Assembly: GCA_040403315.1 (NCBI GenBank)
Contig: JBBAKX010000003.1
Span: forward strand, 248,001 to 312,000
Reading direction: 5' to 3'
Length of the DNA: 64,000 nucleotides
Source: CAMCXT01 sp040403315
GTDB taxonomy: Bacteria > Bacteroidota > Bacteroidia > M30B66
Shown: piece by piece, positions 33,484-43,662 of the stretch
How positions within the stretch are numbered: the stretch's first letter is position 1
Layout of the letters: each line of letters starts with the position of its first letter
Notes under the pieces: generated by a model
Databases searched by the model: none
What the model was told of the DNA's origin: nothing
The model's input: only the letters and a program-made list of their open reading frames with translations
Program-made: the position numbers and the translations under genes

Positions 33484-36400
33484 ATGAAACGAAGCTTTTA
33501 CTTAGCTTTATTTTCTGCTTTCTTGATTGCCTGCACCTTTAACACGGTTTCAGCAGTAAGCAATACAGCAGCCGTTAAGCTTTCCGCCCCTGAAGAAGTA
33601 AGAGGAAGTGCAGTAATCAACACTCTTCCGCTTTCAGTAACTTCCATTTGTGAAGGTTCTGCCATTGTAATTGATTTTACAACTACGGGAGCTTCATTTG
33701 ATGTGGCAAACACTTTTATTGCTCAACTTTCTGACGCAACAGGAAGTTTCGATACTCCAACCGAAATCGGTTCATTCGTGCTTGGTGGAGATGTCATCCC
33801 AGACAATACATATATATTCGGTGTAATACCATCTTCAATTCCTGCCGGAACTGGATACCGAATCCGAGTTGTTTCTACTCTTCCAGTGGTAACAGCAACC
33901 GACAATGGTACCGATATCACAATTTCTAACACCTCTGCTCCAACTGTTCCATTTGTATCGATCAATGGTCCAACAGATTTTTGCTTTGGTTCTGCAACAA
34001 CCTTTTTAACATCTAGCTCTTCTAGCAACAATCTTTGGTTCCCAGGTGGAACAAATACAAATCCATTCATAGGTGTTGTAAGTTCTGGATGTTACTACAC
34101 GCAAATTCAATCAGGGAATGGTTGCCAAACCAATTCAGTTCCTATTTGCATCAATGTAAATACACCAATATTTACTTTTCTCGCATATTTTGAGAATGGT
34201 GCTATTGCTTCAACAGCTGATACAACTATTACAATTTGCGAAGGAGATTCTGCCGAAATTGGAATTCTTATCGAAGGTGGTGTTGCACCTTTTGATATTT
34301 CATACACATCTGATGGCATTACGAACACAACTGTAGATAATGTTGGAACAGCTATAAGCTCCAATACACATACGTACAGTTTCTTCACTAGTCAACCTGG
34401 AATTTTCCAAACAATTGGTGTGACAGATAATTTCCCAACCAACTGTGGTTCAAACGGAAGCTCAGGAACTGTTATCGTTCAAACTGCACCACTTCCCGTT
34501 ACTTCATTTTCATATGAGCCATTTTGCGGAACAGAATCAGGTGCTCCAGTAGCAGCGCCAGGTTTTCTAGGCGGCGGAACTTACTCTTTTGATCCATTGC
34601 CTTCTGATGGTGCTGCAATTAATCCAATTACTGGTGTTCTTTCATCAACAGTTATAGGCGCTACATATTCAGTTAAATATTCTGTAAATGGTCCATTCTG
34701 TGAAGCAAATTCTACAGTAACTGTTACAGTTGATTCTTCAGATATCGTTGCTTTCACAATTGAGCCATTCTGTTCTAGCAGTTCTTCATCTGCACCTATC
34801 ACAGAATCTGGATTCGCGGGTGGTGGTATTTACAGTTTCTTAGCAACACCTTTTGATCAAGCAACCATTAATGCAGTAAACGGAATCATTTCAAATGCGT
34901 CTGCTCTTACTACATATAATATAGTATACATATCGCCAGTAGGAGCATGTCAAACTTCTGATACATCTTCGGTTACAACATTGGAATCTCCTGTACTAAC
35001 CGGAACAGCTATCGATAGCGAATGTGGTGAGTCTACAGGATCTATTGACGTTACCGTTACTTCTGGTTTAGCGCCCTACTCAATCATTTGGTCGAATCTT
35101 TCAACAACTGAAGATTTAGCTGGACTTGCTGCAGGAGTTTACACTGTTACTGTAACTGATGCACAAGATTGTGCGATCGACTCAGCATTCACGATTATCA
35201 ATTCCAACCAACCAGAACTTGTTTTTGATGTAACAGACGCTACTTGTGGTGAAACCAATGGAGCGATCAGCTTAACCATCAACAATGGAGTTGGTCCTTA
35301 TGAGATTTTGTGGACGCCTGGAGATATCACTTCTGAAGATCTAACTAGTCTTGCTGCAGGTATTTATTCGGTAGAAGTTACAGATCTAGGTTCTACTTGT
35401 GAAGTCGCAGGTTCTGCCACTGTTAATTTTGAAGGAGCTCCTCAAGCAACTTTTGTAGCTGAGAATTCTCTTTGTGGTCAATCTATTGGGTCAATCGACC
35501 TAACTGTTACCGGTGGAACAAATCCAATCGCACATAGCTGGAGTAATGGTGAAACAGTTGAAGATATCTCTAACTTGATTGCAGCAACTTACACAGATAC
35601 TATTTCTGATGCAAATGGTTGTTCTACAATCGTTTCAGTGAATATCATCAATGAAAACCAGTTTACTCTTTCATCTACAGTTGTTAATCCAACCTGTGCT
35701 GATACAGCAAGTGGTTCAATCGATTTAACTGTTAACGGTGGAGATTCTCCTTTCAGCTTTAACTGGACACCAAACAATACCAATGTAACCGAAGACATTA
35801 CTGGTCTTACTGCTGGTTCTTACCAAGTAGTAGTTACCGATAACGCTGGTTGTATTGATTCTTTAACCTCATCTATTCAAGCTCCTCCTTCAGTTACTGC
35901 AACTGCCGTAATTACTGATGCAGCTTGCGGTCAAGCAATAGGATCAATTGATGTTACTATTGCAGGCGGTTCAGGATCGTACATTTTCCTTTGGAGCACT
36001 GGAGCTGATACTGAAGATGTTTCTGGTCTAGCCGCTGGTGTTTATCAATTTGCAGTATCAGATTCTTCTGATAATTCTTGCAGCATTACCCAATCATTTA
36101 CCATCGTTAATGGCAATGAACCTGAACTTGTACTAACTTCAACTGGAACTTCATGTACTGCCAATACTGGAACAGTTTCATTGCAAGTGAATGAAGGTTC
36201 TGGAGATTTTTCATATGCATGGTCAGGTCCAAATGGTTTTGTTTCTTCAGTTGAAGATCTTACTGGTCTAGCATCTGGAAACTACGTAATTACTTTGACA
36301 GACAATTCGACTACCTGCGAAATCATCGATTCAATTTCTGTAGATCCAGCTAACGCGCCTGAAATTACGGCTGTAGTTGCAAACACAACATGCGGCCAAA

Positions 36401-39400
36401 ACAATGGATTGATCGACATCGAAATTGAAGGCGGAACTGAGCCATTTACAATTACTTGGAACGGTGCAACTTCAACCATAGATCAAATTAACTTATCCGC
36501 TGGTTCTTATTCACTCGAGATTACTGATGCGAATAATTGCCAATTTGCTCAAACATACACTGTAGAACCTAGTGTTGAACCAACTTTAACTTCTGAGTTT
36601 TTAAATCCTTCTTGTGGAAATGATACCGGTAGTGTTAATGTTTCAATTTTAAATGCTACAAACGCAATCATCTACAACTGGACAAAAGATGGTGCTGAAT
36701 TTTCAACTTCTGAAGACATTGTTGCATTAAGTCCAGCACAATACGTACTAGTTGCATCTGATGCTGCAGGTTGTGTATTGAGCGATACTTTCCTTTTGGT
36801 ATATCAAAATCAGCCAACTCTTGCATTTACTGCAGAGCCTGCTGTCTGTGGAGAGCCAACAGGTTCTATTAATCTTACAGTTTCTAGCGGTACAGCTCCT
36901 TTTGTATATCAATGGACTGGTGCTAATGGGTTTACCGCTTCTACCGAAGATTTAACTGGATTAACAGGTGCTTGTTATGATGTAATCGTTACAGATTCAT
37001 TAGCTTGTGTTGCTACACTTCAAGCGTGTGTGCCTTCATTTAGTTCTCCTCAAACCGATTTAACTATCACTCAGCCTTCATGTGGTGAGGCAAATGGTTC
37101 GATTGCGCCGATAGTTACTGGAGGTCTTGCACCATATACTTTCGAATGGTCAGGAACATCGTTTTCTGTTGACAGCTTGTTCGACAATCTTGGTGAAGGA
37201 ACTTACTTTTTAAGTATTACCGACGCGAATGGATGTGTATCGAATGATACAGTTACTCTAATTAATTCTGGTATCCCTGTCTTGACAGCAAATATTGACG
37301 ACCCAGAATGTGGAACTAATGATGGTTCTATTTCTTTGACAGCATCTGGTGGTACAGCTCCATATTCATATTTGTGGACTCCAGGTGGATCTTCAGATTC
37401 AACCATTTCAAATCTTGCAATTGGGACATATAGTGTTCAAGTTACAGACGCTTCTGGTTGTGTCGCCTCTGGTCAATATTCTTTGGTGAACCTCAATGGA
37501 CCTGCTATTGCATCTTCAGTTACAAGTTCACTATGTGGAGAAAGTAATGGTGGCATAGACATCATTGTTACTGAAGGCTCTGGTGATTATTCATACAACT
37601 GGACTGGTAATGGTGTTGTTGCTGATACTGAAGATCAAACTAACTTATCTGCGGGTGCTTACATTGTTCTTGTAACAGATGTTACTAGTGGATGTCAGGC
37701 TACTTCTACAATTACAATTGACAACAGTAATCTTCCAGTTTTGAATCTTGTATCTGTTGGTACTTTATGTGGAGCTAATTCTGGATCTGTAGAATTAACA
37801 GTTTCAAATGCAGTTAATCCTACTTTTAGCTGGGTTGGTCCTGACGGATTCACATCTACAAGTGAAGACATCAGCGACTTAAATATTGGTGTTTACACAG
37901 TTACCGTAACTGATGGAAATTGTGAGATTAGCGGTTCTGTTACAGTTAGTCTTACGAAATCAGTATGGAGTCAGAATGTGAATATCAATGCAGGAAGTCA
38001 ATACAACTTCCAGATGTTCGCTCAAAATGTCGTTGCAAATTCTCCTGCTCAATTGAGAGTTTTTGTTGGAGCTAATAATTTAGGTTTAATTACACCAACA
38101 GGACTAGCTACCTGGAGTCAATTCAATGCATCTTTTATAGCAACTACATCTGGTTTGACAGAAGTTAAAATTGTGAATCAGAATTTATCGCCTAGTGGAA
38201 ATGACTTTGGTATTGATGATCTTAGTTTGATCGAAGTTTGTCCTGCAGTGCCTCCAATCGGTTCTAACTGCGGTACTAACATTATCGTGAATGGTGATTT
38301 TGAAGCTGGAAATTCAGGTTTCTTATCTCAATACACTTTTGTTGCCAATGGTGCTCCTAATAATGAACTTATTCCTGAAGGTCTTTACAGTGTTGCACCA
38401 AGCGGAAATGCTGTTCACCCTCAATTTGTGGGTACTGGACGTACAGGTAACTTTATGATCGTTAATGGAAATGAGCCGGAGAACCCTGTTCTAAGCTTTA
38501 GTACTGTTGGTGCTTCTTGTAGTGCAAACAATGGTTCAATTAACTTGACTGTTACAAATTTCACTACTCCCATATCTTATCAGTGGTCAGGTCCTAATGG
38601 ATTTAGTGCAACAACTCAAGATGTTTCAGGATTAGCATCAGGTTTATATACTGTAACAGTAAATAGCGGTGTTTGTAGTCAGGTTGGTTCTGCTACTGTA
38701 GGTTTCTCTAATCTCCCTGAGGTAGCTTTTACAGCGGTTCCTTCAGATTGTGGAGCAGATAACGGAAGTATTGATTTAACCCTTTCTAATACTACTAACC
38801 CGACAGTTTCTTGGGTTGGTCCTAATGGTTTTGTTTCTACATTTGAAGATCTTGCCAACCTTGAACAAGGGTCTTATATTGTAACTGTTTCAGATGCAGC
38901 TTGTATTGTTAGTGATACAGTTGTGATTACAACGAATGAGCCTCTTGTCGCGTTTGCTGCAGTACCAACTTCTTGCTCTGCGCCAATCGGTTCGATTGAT
39001 TTGACAATTACCAATGCTATCGATCCTTCGATTAGCTGGGTTGGTCCAGATGGCTTTACAGCAACAAATGAAGATATTTCTGAGTTAGCAGAAGGCACTT
39101 ATGTAGTAACAGTAACTGATGGAGAGTGTGTGGTTGTTGATTCTGTAACAGTGATTTCAAATGCACCACTTTTAGCTCTTAGTTCAACTCCATCCGCTTG
39201 CGGATTAGCTACAGGTTCTATTGATTTAACTATTACTGATAGCACAAGTCCTCTTGTAAATTGGGTTGGACCAAATGGCTTCACAGCTGCAACAGAGGAT
39301 CTTACTTTAATTGCTTCAGGAGTTTACACTGTTACCGTAACTGATGGTGATTGTATCGTAGTAGATTCAATCGAAGTTATTACAGATGAACCAGTTTTAG

Positions 39401-42400
39401 TATTGAATACATTGCCTACAGTTTGCGGAATAAGCACTGGATCAATTGATATTACTATTACCAATTCAGTTAGCCCTGTTTACAGTTGGAGCGGTCCAAA
39501 CGGTTTTACTGCCACAACTGAAGATATCACTGGATTAGCTGCTGGAATTTATACTGTAACTGTTACAGACGGACTTTGCTCTGTAGAAGATTCTATTGAG
39601 GTTACAGTAACAGGTAGTTCTATTAGTGCAACTCTAACATCTGTAGGAACTACCTGTGGACTTTGCAATGGTACTGCAGAAGTAACTGTTAACTCTGGTC
39701 AAGCGCCATTTACTTTTGTATGGTCTAGTGGAGAATCGGTTTTCAACCCTAGTGCTCTTTGTGCAGGAGATGCAATTGTTACAATTACCGACGCAGGTGG
39801 ATGTACTTCAGATTTCTCTGTAAGCATTTCTGCATCAGTAGCACCAGCAATTACATTTACACAAGAAGGTTCAACTTGCGGAGCTTCAACAGGTTCAATT
39901 GATTTAACTGTTGCTGATGGTCAAACTCCTTATTCATATTCATGGACTGGTCCGAATGGCTTTACTGCAACTACTGAGGATATTTCAAACATCGAAGCAG
40001 GTAGTTACACGGTTGAAGTTTTAGATGCTTCACTTTGTTCTGTAAGCGCAACAATTACAATTACCAATACAGATTCACCAGTGCTTTCTTTTATAGCAAC
40101 AAATACCACGTGCGGTGCAAGTGCTGGAGCAATTGATTTGATTCTAGAAAACACAACCGCTCCAACTTTTATTTGGACTGGTCCAAATAGTTTCACTGCA
40201 ACTACAGAGGATATCACAGGATTATCGGCAGGAACTTATTCTGTAACTATAACTGATGGACTTTGTACTGCAACAGGAACTCAAGAAATCACAAACACTG
40301 ATGGTCCAACTGCAACATTGTCATTATCAAATGACACCATTTGTAATGGAACAGATGTAATTCTAACATTACAGCTTACAGGTGTTGCTCCATTTACATT
40401 CAATTACAACGATGGAACACTTCCTGTTACTGTGACTGCTTTCGACGGGACAACATATTTAGCAACAGTGACGCCAAGTGCAAATACTACTTTCACTGTT
40501 ACTTCAATCATTTCTGATGCAAATCCAACGTGCACTGGAAGCATTGTAAATGGAACTGCATCAGTCGTTGTTAACCCGATTCCTGCTCAACCTACAATTA
40601 CTGCGAATGGTTCACTTATCTTCTGTGAAGGCGGTTCTGTAATTTTAACTTCAAGCAGTCAGATTAACAACTTTTGGAACATCACCGGTCCAGACCAGTT
40701 GAACCAGTCTATTACAGTTACAACATCTGGTGCTTATTCTGTAGCTGTTGTTAATAGCTTTGGTTGTGCTGATACATCTGAATCGGTAGTTGTAGAAGTG
40801 CTTCCTTCTGGTCAAATTTCTGCCAATAACGATACAACAGTTTGCGCTGGTTCAGTATTGCAGTTCAATGCAACTGGAGGCAGCAATTATGTTTGGTCAC
40901 CTTCAATTTACCTAAGTGGAACAATCATCGCAAACCCTGTTTGTATTCCATTTGAAACTACAACATATGTAGTAACTGGTTCTAGCACATGTGGCTCAGG
41001 TTCAGATACAATTTTAGTAACAGTTAATCCAATTGTTGATACTGATCTTGGTGAAGATATCACTGTTTGTCAGAATGAAACGTTAGTGCTTTCTGTTGAA
41101 AATGTTGTTGGTGCTTCTTACACATGGGGCCCTGCAAATGCAATCATCGGAAGCGACAGTGCTGCGATTGCTACAATCAATACCAATGCTGCAACTGAGG
41201 TTTATGTTCAAACCACTAATACTAATGGTTGTGTATTCTCTGATACTGTTCAGGTAAATATTACAATTCCTATTGCTACTTTCAACATTGTTGCCAATGG
41301 CCCAACCACATTCTGTGAGGGTGAAAGTTTAGTGCTTCAAGCAAGCACCGGTAACTTAGTAGTTTGGAGTAACGGTCTTCAGAACTTTGATCAAATTCTT
41401 GTAACTGAATCAGGCTCTTACTCTGCAATCTACAATGGTGGAAATTGCCCTTCTTACTCAGATACCATTATTGTTACAGTAACTCCTGCTCCAGCTATCG
41501 AAATCCTCGCACAAGGATCGACAACTATCTGTGATGGAAACTGTTTAACATTAAATGCATCTGAAACTGCAAATATCACTTGGACTTCTCCAGGAGGAGC
41601 TACTTCTACAAATGCTACACTTCAAGCGTGCACGAGTGGGTGGTATTTCCTTGAAAGAACAGAGAATGGTTGTACAGGAATCGATTCAATTCTTATCTCT
41701 GTTGCACCTGCTGTAACCGCTCCAATTGTTACTTTGGACGGTTCAAATGTACTTTGTGAAGGTCAAACAACTGCGACACTTACAAGTAGCTATGCTATCG
41801 GTAACCAATGGTTCTTGGATGGAAATCCTATCGCTGGTGAAACTTCTAGTTCAATTGAGGTTTCTGATGCAGGTAGCTATACTGTTGTTGTTACAAGTCC
41901 TGAAGGTTGTTCTGCAATCTCAACGCCAGTTGGAATTACAGTTAAACCATTGGTGCCAATTGATATTACTGCCGCTGATACAGTTGTATGTAACAATGAA
42001 GTTGTAAACATCGATTTATCCGCAACAGGTGGGTTTGTTAGTTACTTCTGGGATATTACCGGTGAAACAACATCAACAATTACTGCTATCAATACAGGCA
42101 TTTTCACAGTAACAGGGACTAGTGAAGACGGTTGTTCATCAACTGCCTCTATTCAGATCATCAACAACCTGCAATTTGAACTCAACTTAAGCAGCCCTGT
42201 ATTCTTCGACGATTACAATGTTTCTGCTCAAGGAGCGAATGATGGTTCAATTGATTTAACTGTGTTCGATGGTTCAGGTAACTTTACGTATGATTGGTCT
42301 AATGGCGGCACAACTGCCGATTTATCTGGACTCGCAGGTGGAGTGTATTCAGTGAATGTCACAGATGAACAAGGTTGTACTGTAACAGATTCGATTACAT

Positions 42401-42687
42401 TAAAAGAACCTGCAGCCATTAAATTGCCAAATGGATTTACTCCAAACGGTGATGGATTCAATGATTTCTATGTTATCAAAGGCATTCAAGGATATCCAGG
42501 AAACAAGGTGAACATCTTTAATCGCTGGGGTAACTTAGTGTACAGCACACAAGACTACCAAAATAATTGGAGTGGAGTGAGCAATGATGGTAACCTTCTA
42601 CCTGATGGTACGTACTTCATCGTCGTTGATCTCAATAAAGAGGGAACTGATAACGTAAAGAATTACATCGACCTTAGAAGAAATTAA
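33484..42687 (+). CDS. giant SprB-repeat surface adhesin, T9SS type B sorting domain
   Basis: About 3,067 aa from the ATG at 33484 (MKRSFYLALFSAFLIAC). The signal peptide is followed by about 500 residues of Ig/PKD-like modules. Residues 504-2275 hold 21 SprB-type repeats of about 72-77 aa, each with C-G early, G(S/A)IDLT, W near the middle, EDxxxLxxGxYxVxVTD and a second cysteine. A 173-residue non-repeat block interrupts them. About 600 residues of Ig-like modules, one last SprB unit and the type B tail (LPNGFTPNGDGFNDF ... FNRWGNLVYSTQDYQNNWSG) follow. By analogy to SprB of Flavobacterium johnsoniae (about 6,500 aa) it is a mobile surface adhesin for gliding. It is followed by sprF-like and porE-like genes. 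Confidence 0.9.
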   Translation: MKRSFYLALFSAFLIACTFNTVSAVSNTAAVKLSAPEEVRGSAVINTLPLSVTSICEGSAIVIDFTTTGASFDVANTFIAQLSDATGSFDTPTEIGSFVLGGDVIPDNTYIFGVIPSSIPAGTGYRIRVVSTLPVVTATDNGTDITISNTSAPTVPFVSINGPTDFCFGSATTFLTSSSSSNNLWFPGGTNTNPFIGVVSSGCYYTQIQSGNGCQTNSVPICINVNTPIFTFLAYFENGAIASTADTTITICEGDSAEIGILIEGGVAPFDISYTSDGITNTTVDNVGTAISSNTHTYSFFTSQPGIFQTIGVTDNFPTNCGSNGSSGTVIVQTAPLPVTSFSYEPFCGTESGAPVAAPGFLGGGTYSFDPLPSDGAAINPITGVLSSTVIGATYSVKYSVNGPFCEANSTVTVTVDSSDIVAFTIEPFCSSSSSSAPITESGFAGGGIYSFLATPFDQATINAVNGIISNASALTTYNIVYISPVGACQTSDTSSVTTLESPVLTGTAIDSECGESTGSIDVTVTSGLAPYSIIWSNLSTTEDLAGLAAGVYTVTVTDAQDCAIDSAFTIINSNQPELVFDVTDATCGETNGAISLTINNGVGPYEILWTPGDITSEDLTSLAAGIYSVEVTDLGSTCEVAGSATVNFEGAPQATFVAENSLCGQSIGSIDLTVTGGTNPIAHSWSNGETVEDISNLIAATYTDTISDANGCSTIVSVNIINENQFTLSSTVVNPTCADTASGSIDLTVNGGDSPFSFNWTPNNTNVTEDITGLTAGSYQVVVTDNAGCIDSLTSSIQAPPSVTATAVITDAACGQAIGSIDVTIAGGSGSYIFLWSTGADTEDVSGLAAGVYQFAVSDSSDNSCSITQSFTIVNGNEPELVLTSTGTSCTANTGTVSLQVNEGSGDFSYAWSGPNGFVSSVEDLTGLASGNYVITLTDNSTTCEIIDSISVDPANAPEITAVVANTTCGQNNGLIDIEIEGGTEPFTITWNGATSTIDQINLSAGSYSLEITDANNCQFAQTYTVEPSVEPTLTSEFLNPSCGNDTGSVNVSILNATNAIIYNWTKDGAEFSTSEDIVALSPAQYVLVASDAAGCVLSDTFLLVYQNQPTLAFTAEPAVCGEPTGSINLTVSSGTAPFVYQWTGANGFTASTEDLTGLTGACYDVIVTDSLACVATLQACVPSFSSPQTDLTITQPSCGEANGSIAPIVTGGLAPYTFEWSGTSFSVDSLFDNLGEGTYFLSITDANGCVSNDTVTLINSGIPVLTANIDDPECGTNDGSISLTASGGTAPYSYLWTPGGSSDSTISNLAIGTYSVQVTDASGCVASGQYSLVNLNGPAIASSVTSSLCGESNGGIDIIVTEGSGDYSYNWTGNGVVADTEDQTNLSAGAYIVLVTDVTSGCQATSTITIDNSNLPVLNLVSVGTLCGANSGSVELTVSNAVNPTFSWVGPDGFTSTSEDISDLNIGVYTVTVTDGNCEISGSVTVSLTKSVWSQNVNINAGSQYNFQMFAQNVVANSPAQLRVFVGANNLGLITPTGLATWSQFNASFIATTSGLTEVKIVNQNLSPSGNDFGIDDLSLIEVCPAVPPIGSNCGTNIIVNGDFEAGNSGFLSQYTFVANGAPNNELIPEGLYSVAPSGNAVHPQFVGTGRTGNFMIVNGNEPENPVLSFSTVGASCSANNGSINLTVTNFTTPISYQWSGPNGFSATTQDVSGLASGLYTVTVNSGVCSQVGSATVGFSNLPEVAFTAVPSDCGADNGSIDLTLSNTTNPTVSWVGPNGFVSTFEDLANLEQGSYIVTVSDAACIVSDTVVITTNEPLVAFAAVPTSCSAPIGSIDLTITNAIDPSISWVGPDGFTATNEDISELAEGTYVVTVTDGECVVVDSVTVISNAPLLALSSTPSACGLATGSIDLTITDSTSPLVNWVGPNGFTAATEDLTLIASGVYTVTVTDGDCIVVDSIEVITDEPVLVLNTLPTVCGISTGSIDITITNSVSPVYSWSGPNGFTATTEDITGLAAGIYTVTVTDGLCSVEDSIEVTVTGSSISATLTSVGTTCGLCNGTAEVTVNSGQAPFTFVWSSGESVFNPSALCAGDAIVTITDAGGCTSDFSVSISASVAPAITFTQEGSTCGASTGSIDLTVADGQTPYSYSWTGPNGFTATTEDISNIEAGSYTVEVLDASLCSVSATITITNTDSPVLSFIATNTTCGASAGAIDLILENTTAPTFIWTGPNSFTATTEDITGLSAGTYSVTITDGLCTATGTQEITNTDGPTATLSLSNDTICNGTDVILTLQLTGVAPFTFNYNDGTLPVTVTAFDGTTYLATVTPSANTTFTVTSIISDANPTCTGSIVNGTASVVVNPIPAQPTITANGSLIFCEGGSVILTSSSQINNFWNITGPDQLNQSITVTTSGAYSVAVVNSFGCADTSESVVVEVLPSGQISANNDTTVCAGSVLQFNATGGSNYVWSPSIYLSGTIIANPVCIPFETTTYVVTGSSTCGSGSDTILVTVNPIVDTDLGEDITVCQNETLVLSVENVVGASYTWGPANAIIGSDSAAIATINTNAATEVYVQTTNTNGCVFSDTVQVNITIPIATFNIVANGPTTFCEGESLVLQASTGNLVVWSNGLQNFDQILVTESGSYSAIYNGGNCPSYSDTIIVTVTPAPAIEILAQGSTTICDGNCLTLNASETANITWTSPGGATSTNATLQACTSGWYFLERTENGCTGIDSILISVAPAVTAPIVTLDGSNVLCEGQTTATLTSSYAIGNQWFLDGNPIAGETSSSIEVSDAGSYTVVVTSPEGCSAISTPVGITVKPLVPIDITAADTVVCNNEVVNIDLSATGGFVSYFWDITGETTSTITAINTGIFTVTGTSEDGCSSTASIQIINNLQFELNLSSPVFFDDYNVSAQGANDGSIDLTVFDGSGNFTYDWSNGGTTADLSGLAGGVYSVNVTDEQGCTVTDSITLKEPAAIKLPNGFTPNGDGFNDFYVIKGIQGYPGNKVNIFNRWGNLVYSTQDYQNNWSGVSNDGNLLPDGTYFIVVDLNKEGTDNVKNYIDLRRN
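34993..40308 (+). repeat. SprB repeat array (21 units of about 72-77 codons)
   Basis: Twenty-one tandem, diverged coding repeats of about 215-235 bp, in frame. Thirteen units precede and eight follow the inserted block at 37951-38469. A final isolated unit lies near 42175-42418. Units 13-18, 20 and 21 share the GPNGF/GPDGF variant with TATTEDI-like ends and look like a recently amplified subset next to the insert. Most units carry two cysteines, suggesting one disulfide each. Confidence 0.85.
37951..38469 (+). other. inserted 173-residue block in the SprB array, halves in permuted order
   Basis: Adhesin residues 1490-1662. The first half (from SVWSQNVNINAGSQYNFQ to SGNDFGIDDLSLIEVC) looks like the C-terminal half of a jelly-roll module common in Bacteroidota surface proteins. 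The second half (from CGTNIIVNGDFEAGNSGF to RTGNFMIVNG) looks like the N-terminal half. In the arrangement I know, the NGDF half comes first. The flanks are SprB repeats 13 and 14. Confidence 0.6.
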
Positions 42688-42722
42688 TTTTTAAACTAGA
42701 TTCTGAACCAAAAACAACAAAA

Positions 42723-43640
42723 ATGAAGAGAATAGCTACAGTGATCGGTATGCTGGTCTTCTCCTTATTCGCAAACGCGCAACAGGAGCTACAGGTCAGT
42801 CAGTACATGTTCAACGGACTGTTCCTGAATCCGGCTTATGCCGGAACTCATCCATACTGGAGCGGTACAGCCTTGCACCGCCAGCAATGGCTCGGATTCT
42901 CAGGTCGTCCTTGGTCAACAACAGTTGCAGTTGATGGACCAATCAAGGACAAAAACATGGGCCTAGGCTTCATGATTATTAACGATAACATTGGTCTAAC
43001 TACCAACAATGATATTTCTGCTGCCTATTCTTATAGAATTAGAGTAACAGATGGATCGGAGCTTGCACTCGGTCTTCGTGCTGGCATTAGAAATACAATG
43101 TTCAACGTAAGTAAACTTGAAAACATTCCAGATGCAGGAGATCCACTTTACAATGCAAACGAAAGTGTTTGGATCCCAAAGTTTGACTTTGGTGCATATT
43201 GGTATGGCGATCGTGGTTACTTAGGAGTTTCTGTTCCTAACATTCTTGCCATCGATTCGAGAAAGTCGGACAATACAGACGCTGGTTTACGTCGCCACTT
43301 CTTCCTTAATGGAGGTTATGTTTGGGATGTAAACAAATCAGGCTCTGTTAAATTTAAGCCTTCGTTTTTAGTGAAATATGAGCCGTCCGCTCCAGTTTCA
43401 TTTGATTTGAATGCTCATTTCTTATTTAATGATCGTTTCTGGCTAGGAACTTCTTACCGTTATAATTCAGCAGTTGTTTTTATGGCTGAATATCAGATCA
43501 CCGAAAAATTAAGAGCAGGTTTCGCATTTGATGCGACAACCTCTGCAATTCGTCAGTATCAAAACGGTACTCTAGAATTTATGCTGGGTTATGATTTCAC
43601 TCAGAAACTAGTAAAAATTAAACACCCACGTTATTTCTAA
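42723..43640 (+). CDS. sprF: PorP/SprF-family type IX secretion membrane protein
   Basis: 305 aa. A signal peptide ends SLFANAQ. The family start EVSQYMFNGLFLNPAYAGT-like pattern is seen as LQVSQYMFNGLFLNPAYAG, then WSGTALHRQQWLGFSGRP. The rest is a predicted outer-membrane beta-barrel ending in LGYDFTQ. SprF-type proteins are needed to place their cognate type B cargo (SprB) on the surface. It lies 35 nt after the adhesin stop, so it is its likely dedicated partner. The name sprF is by position and family. Confidence 0.9.
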   Translation: MKRIATVIGMLVFSLFANAQQELQVSQYMFNGLFLNPAYAGTHPYWSGTALHRQQWLGFSGRPWSTTVAVDGPIKDKNMGLGFMIINDNIGLTTNNDISAAYSYRIRVTDGSELALGLRAGIRNTMFNVSKLENIPDAGDPLYNANESVWIPKFDFGAYWYGDRGYLGVSVPNILAIDSRKSDNTDAGLRRHFFLNGGYVWDVNKSGSVKFKPSFLVKYEPSAPVSFDLNAHFLFNDRFWLGTSYRYNSAVVFMAEYQITEKLRAGFAFDATTSAIRQYQNGTLEFMLGYDFTQKLVKIKHPRYF

Positions 43641-43662
43641 ATCCAGATCAAGGTAGCAAAAC

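Noticed and set aside
34993..40308. Regular repeat array, considered as CRISPR or non-coding satellite
   Set aside because: The period is about 220 bp, the repeats are diverged and the reading frame is open throughout. The translated units fit SprB repeats, so it is coding.
41726..42007. Open frame of 93 codons inside the adhesin gene, other frame
   Set aside because: It lies wholly in the long, well-supported adhesin frame and its product is low-complexity Leu/Val/Gln; a shadow frame.
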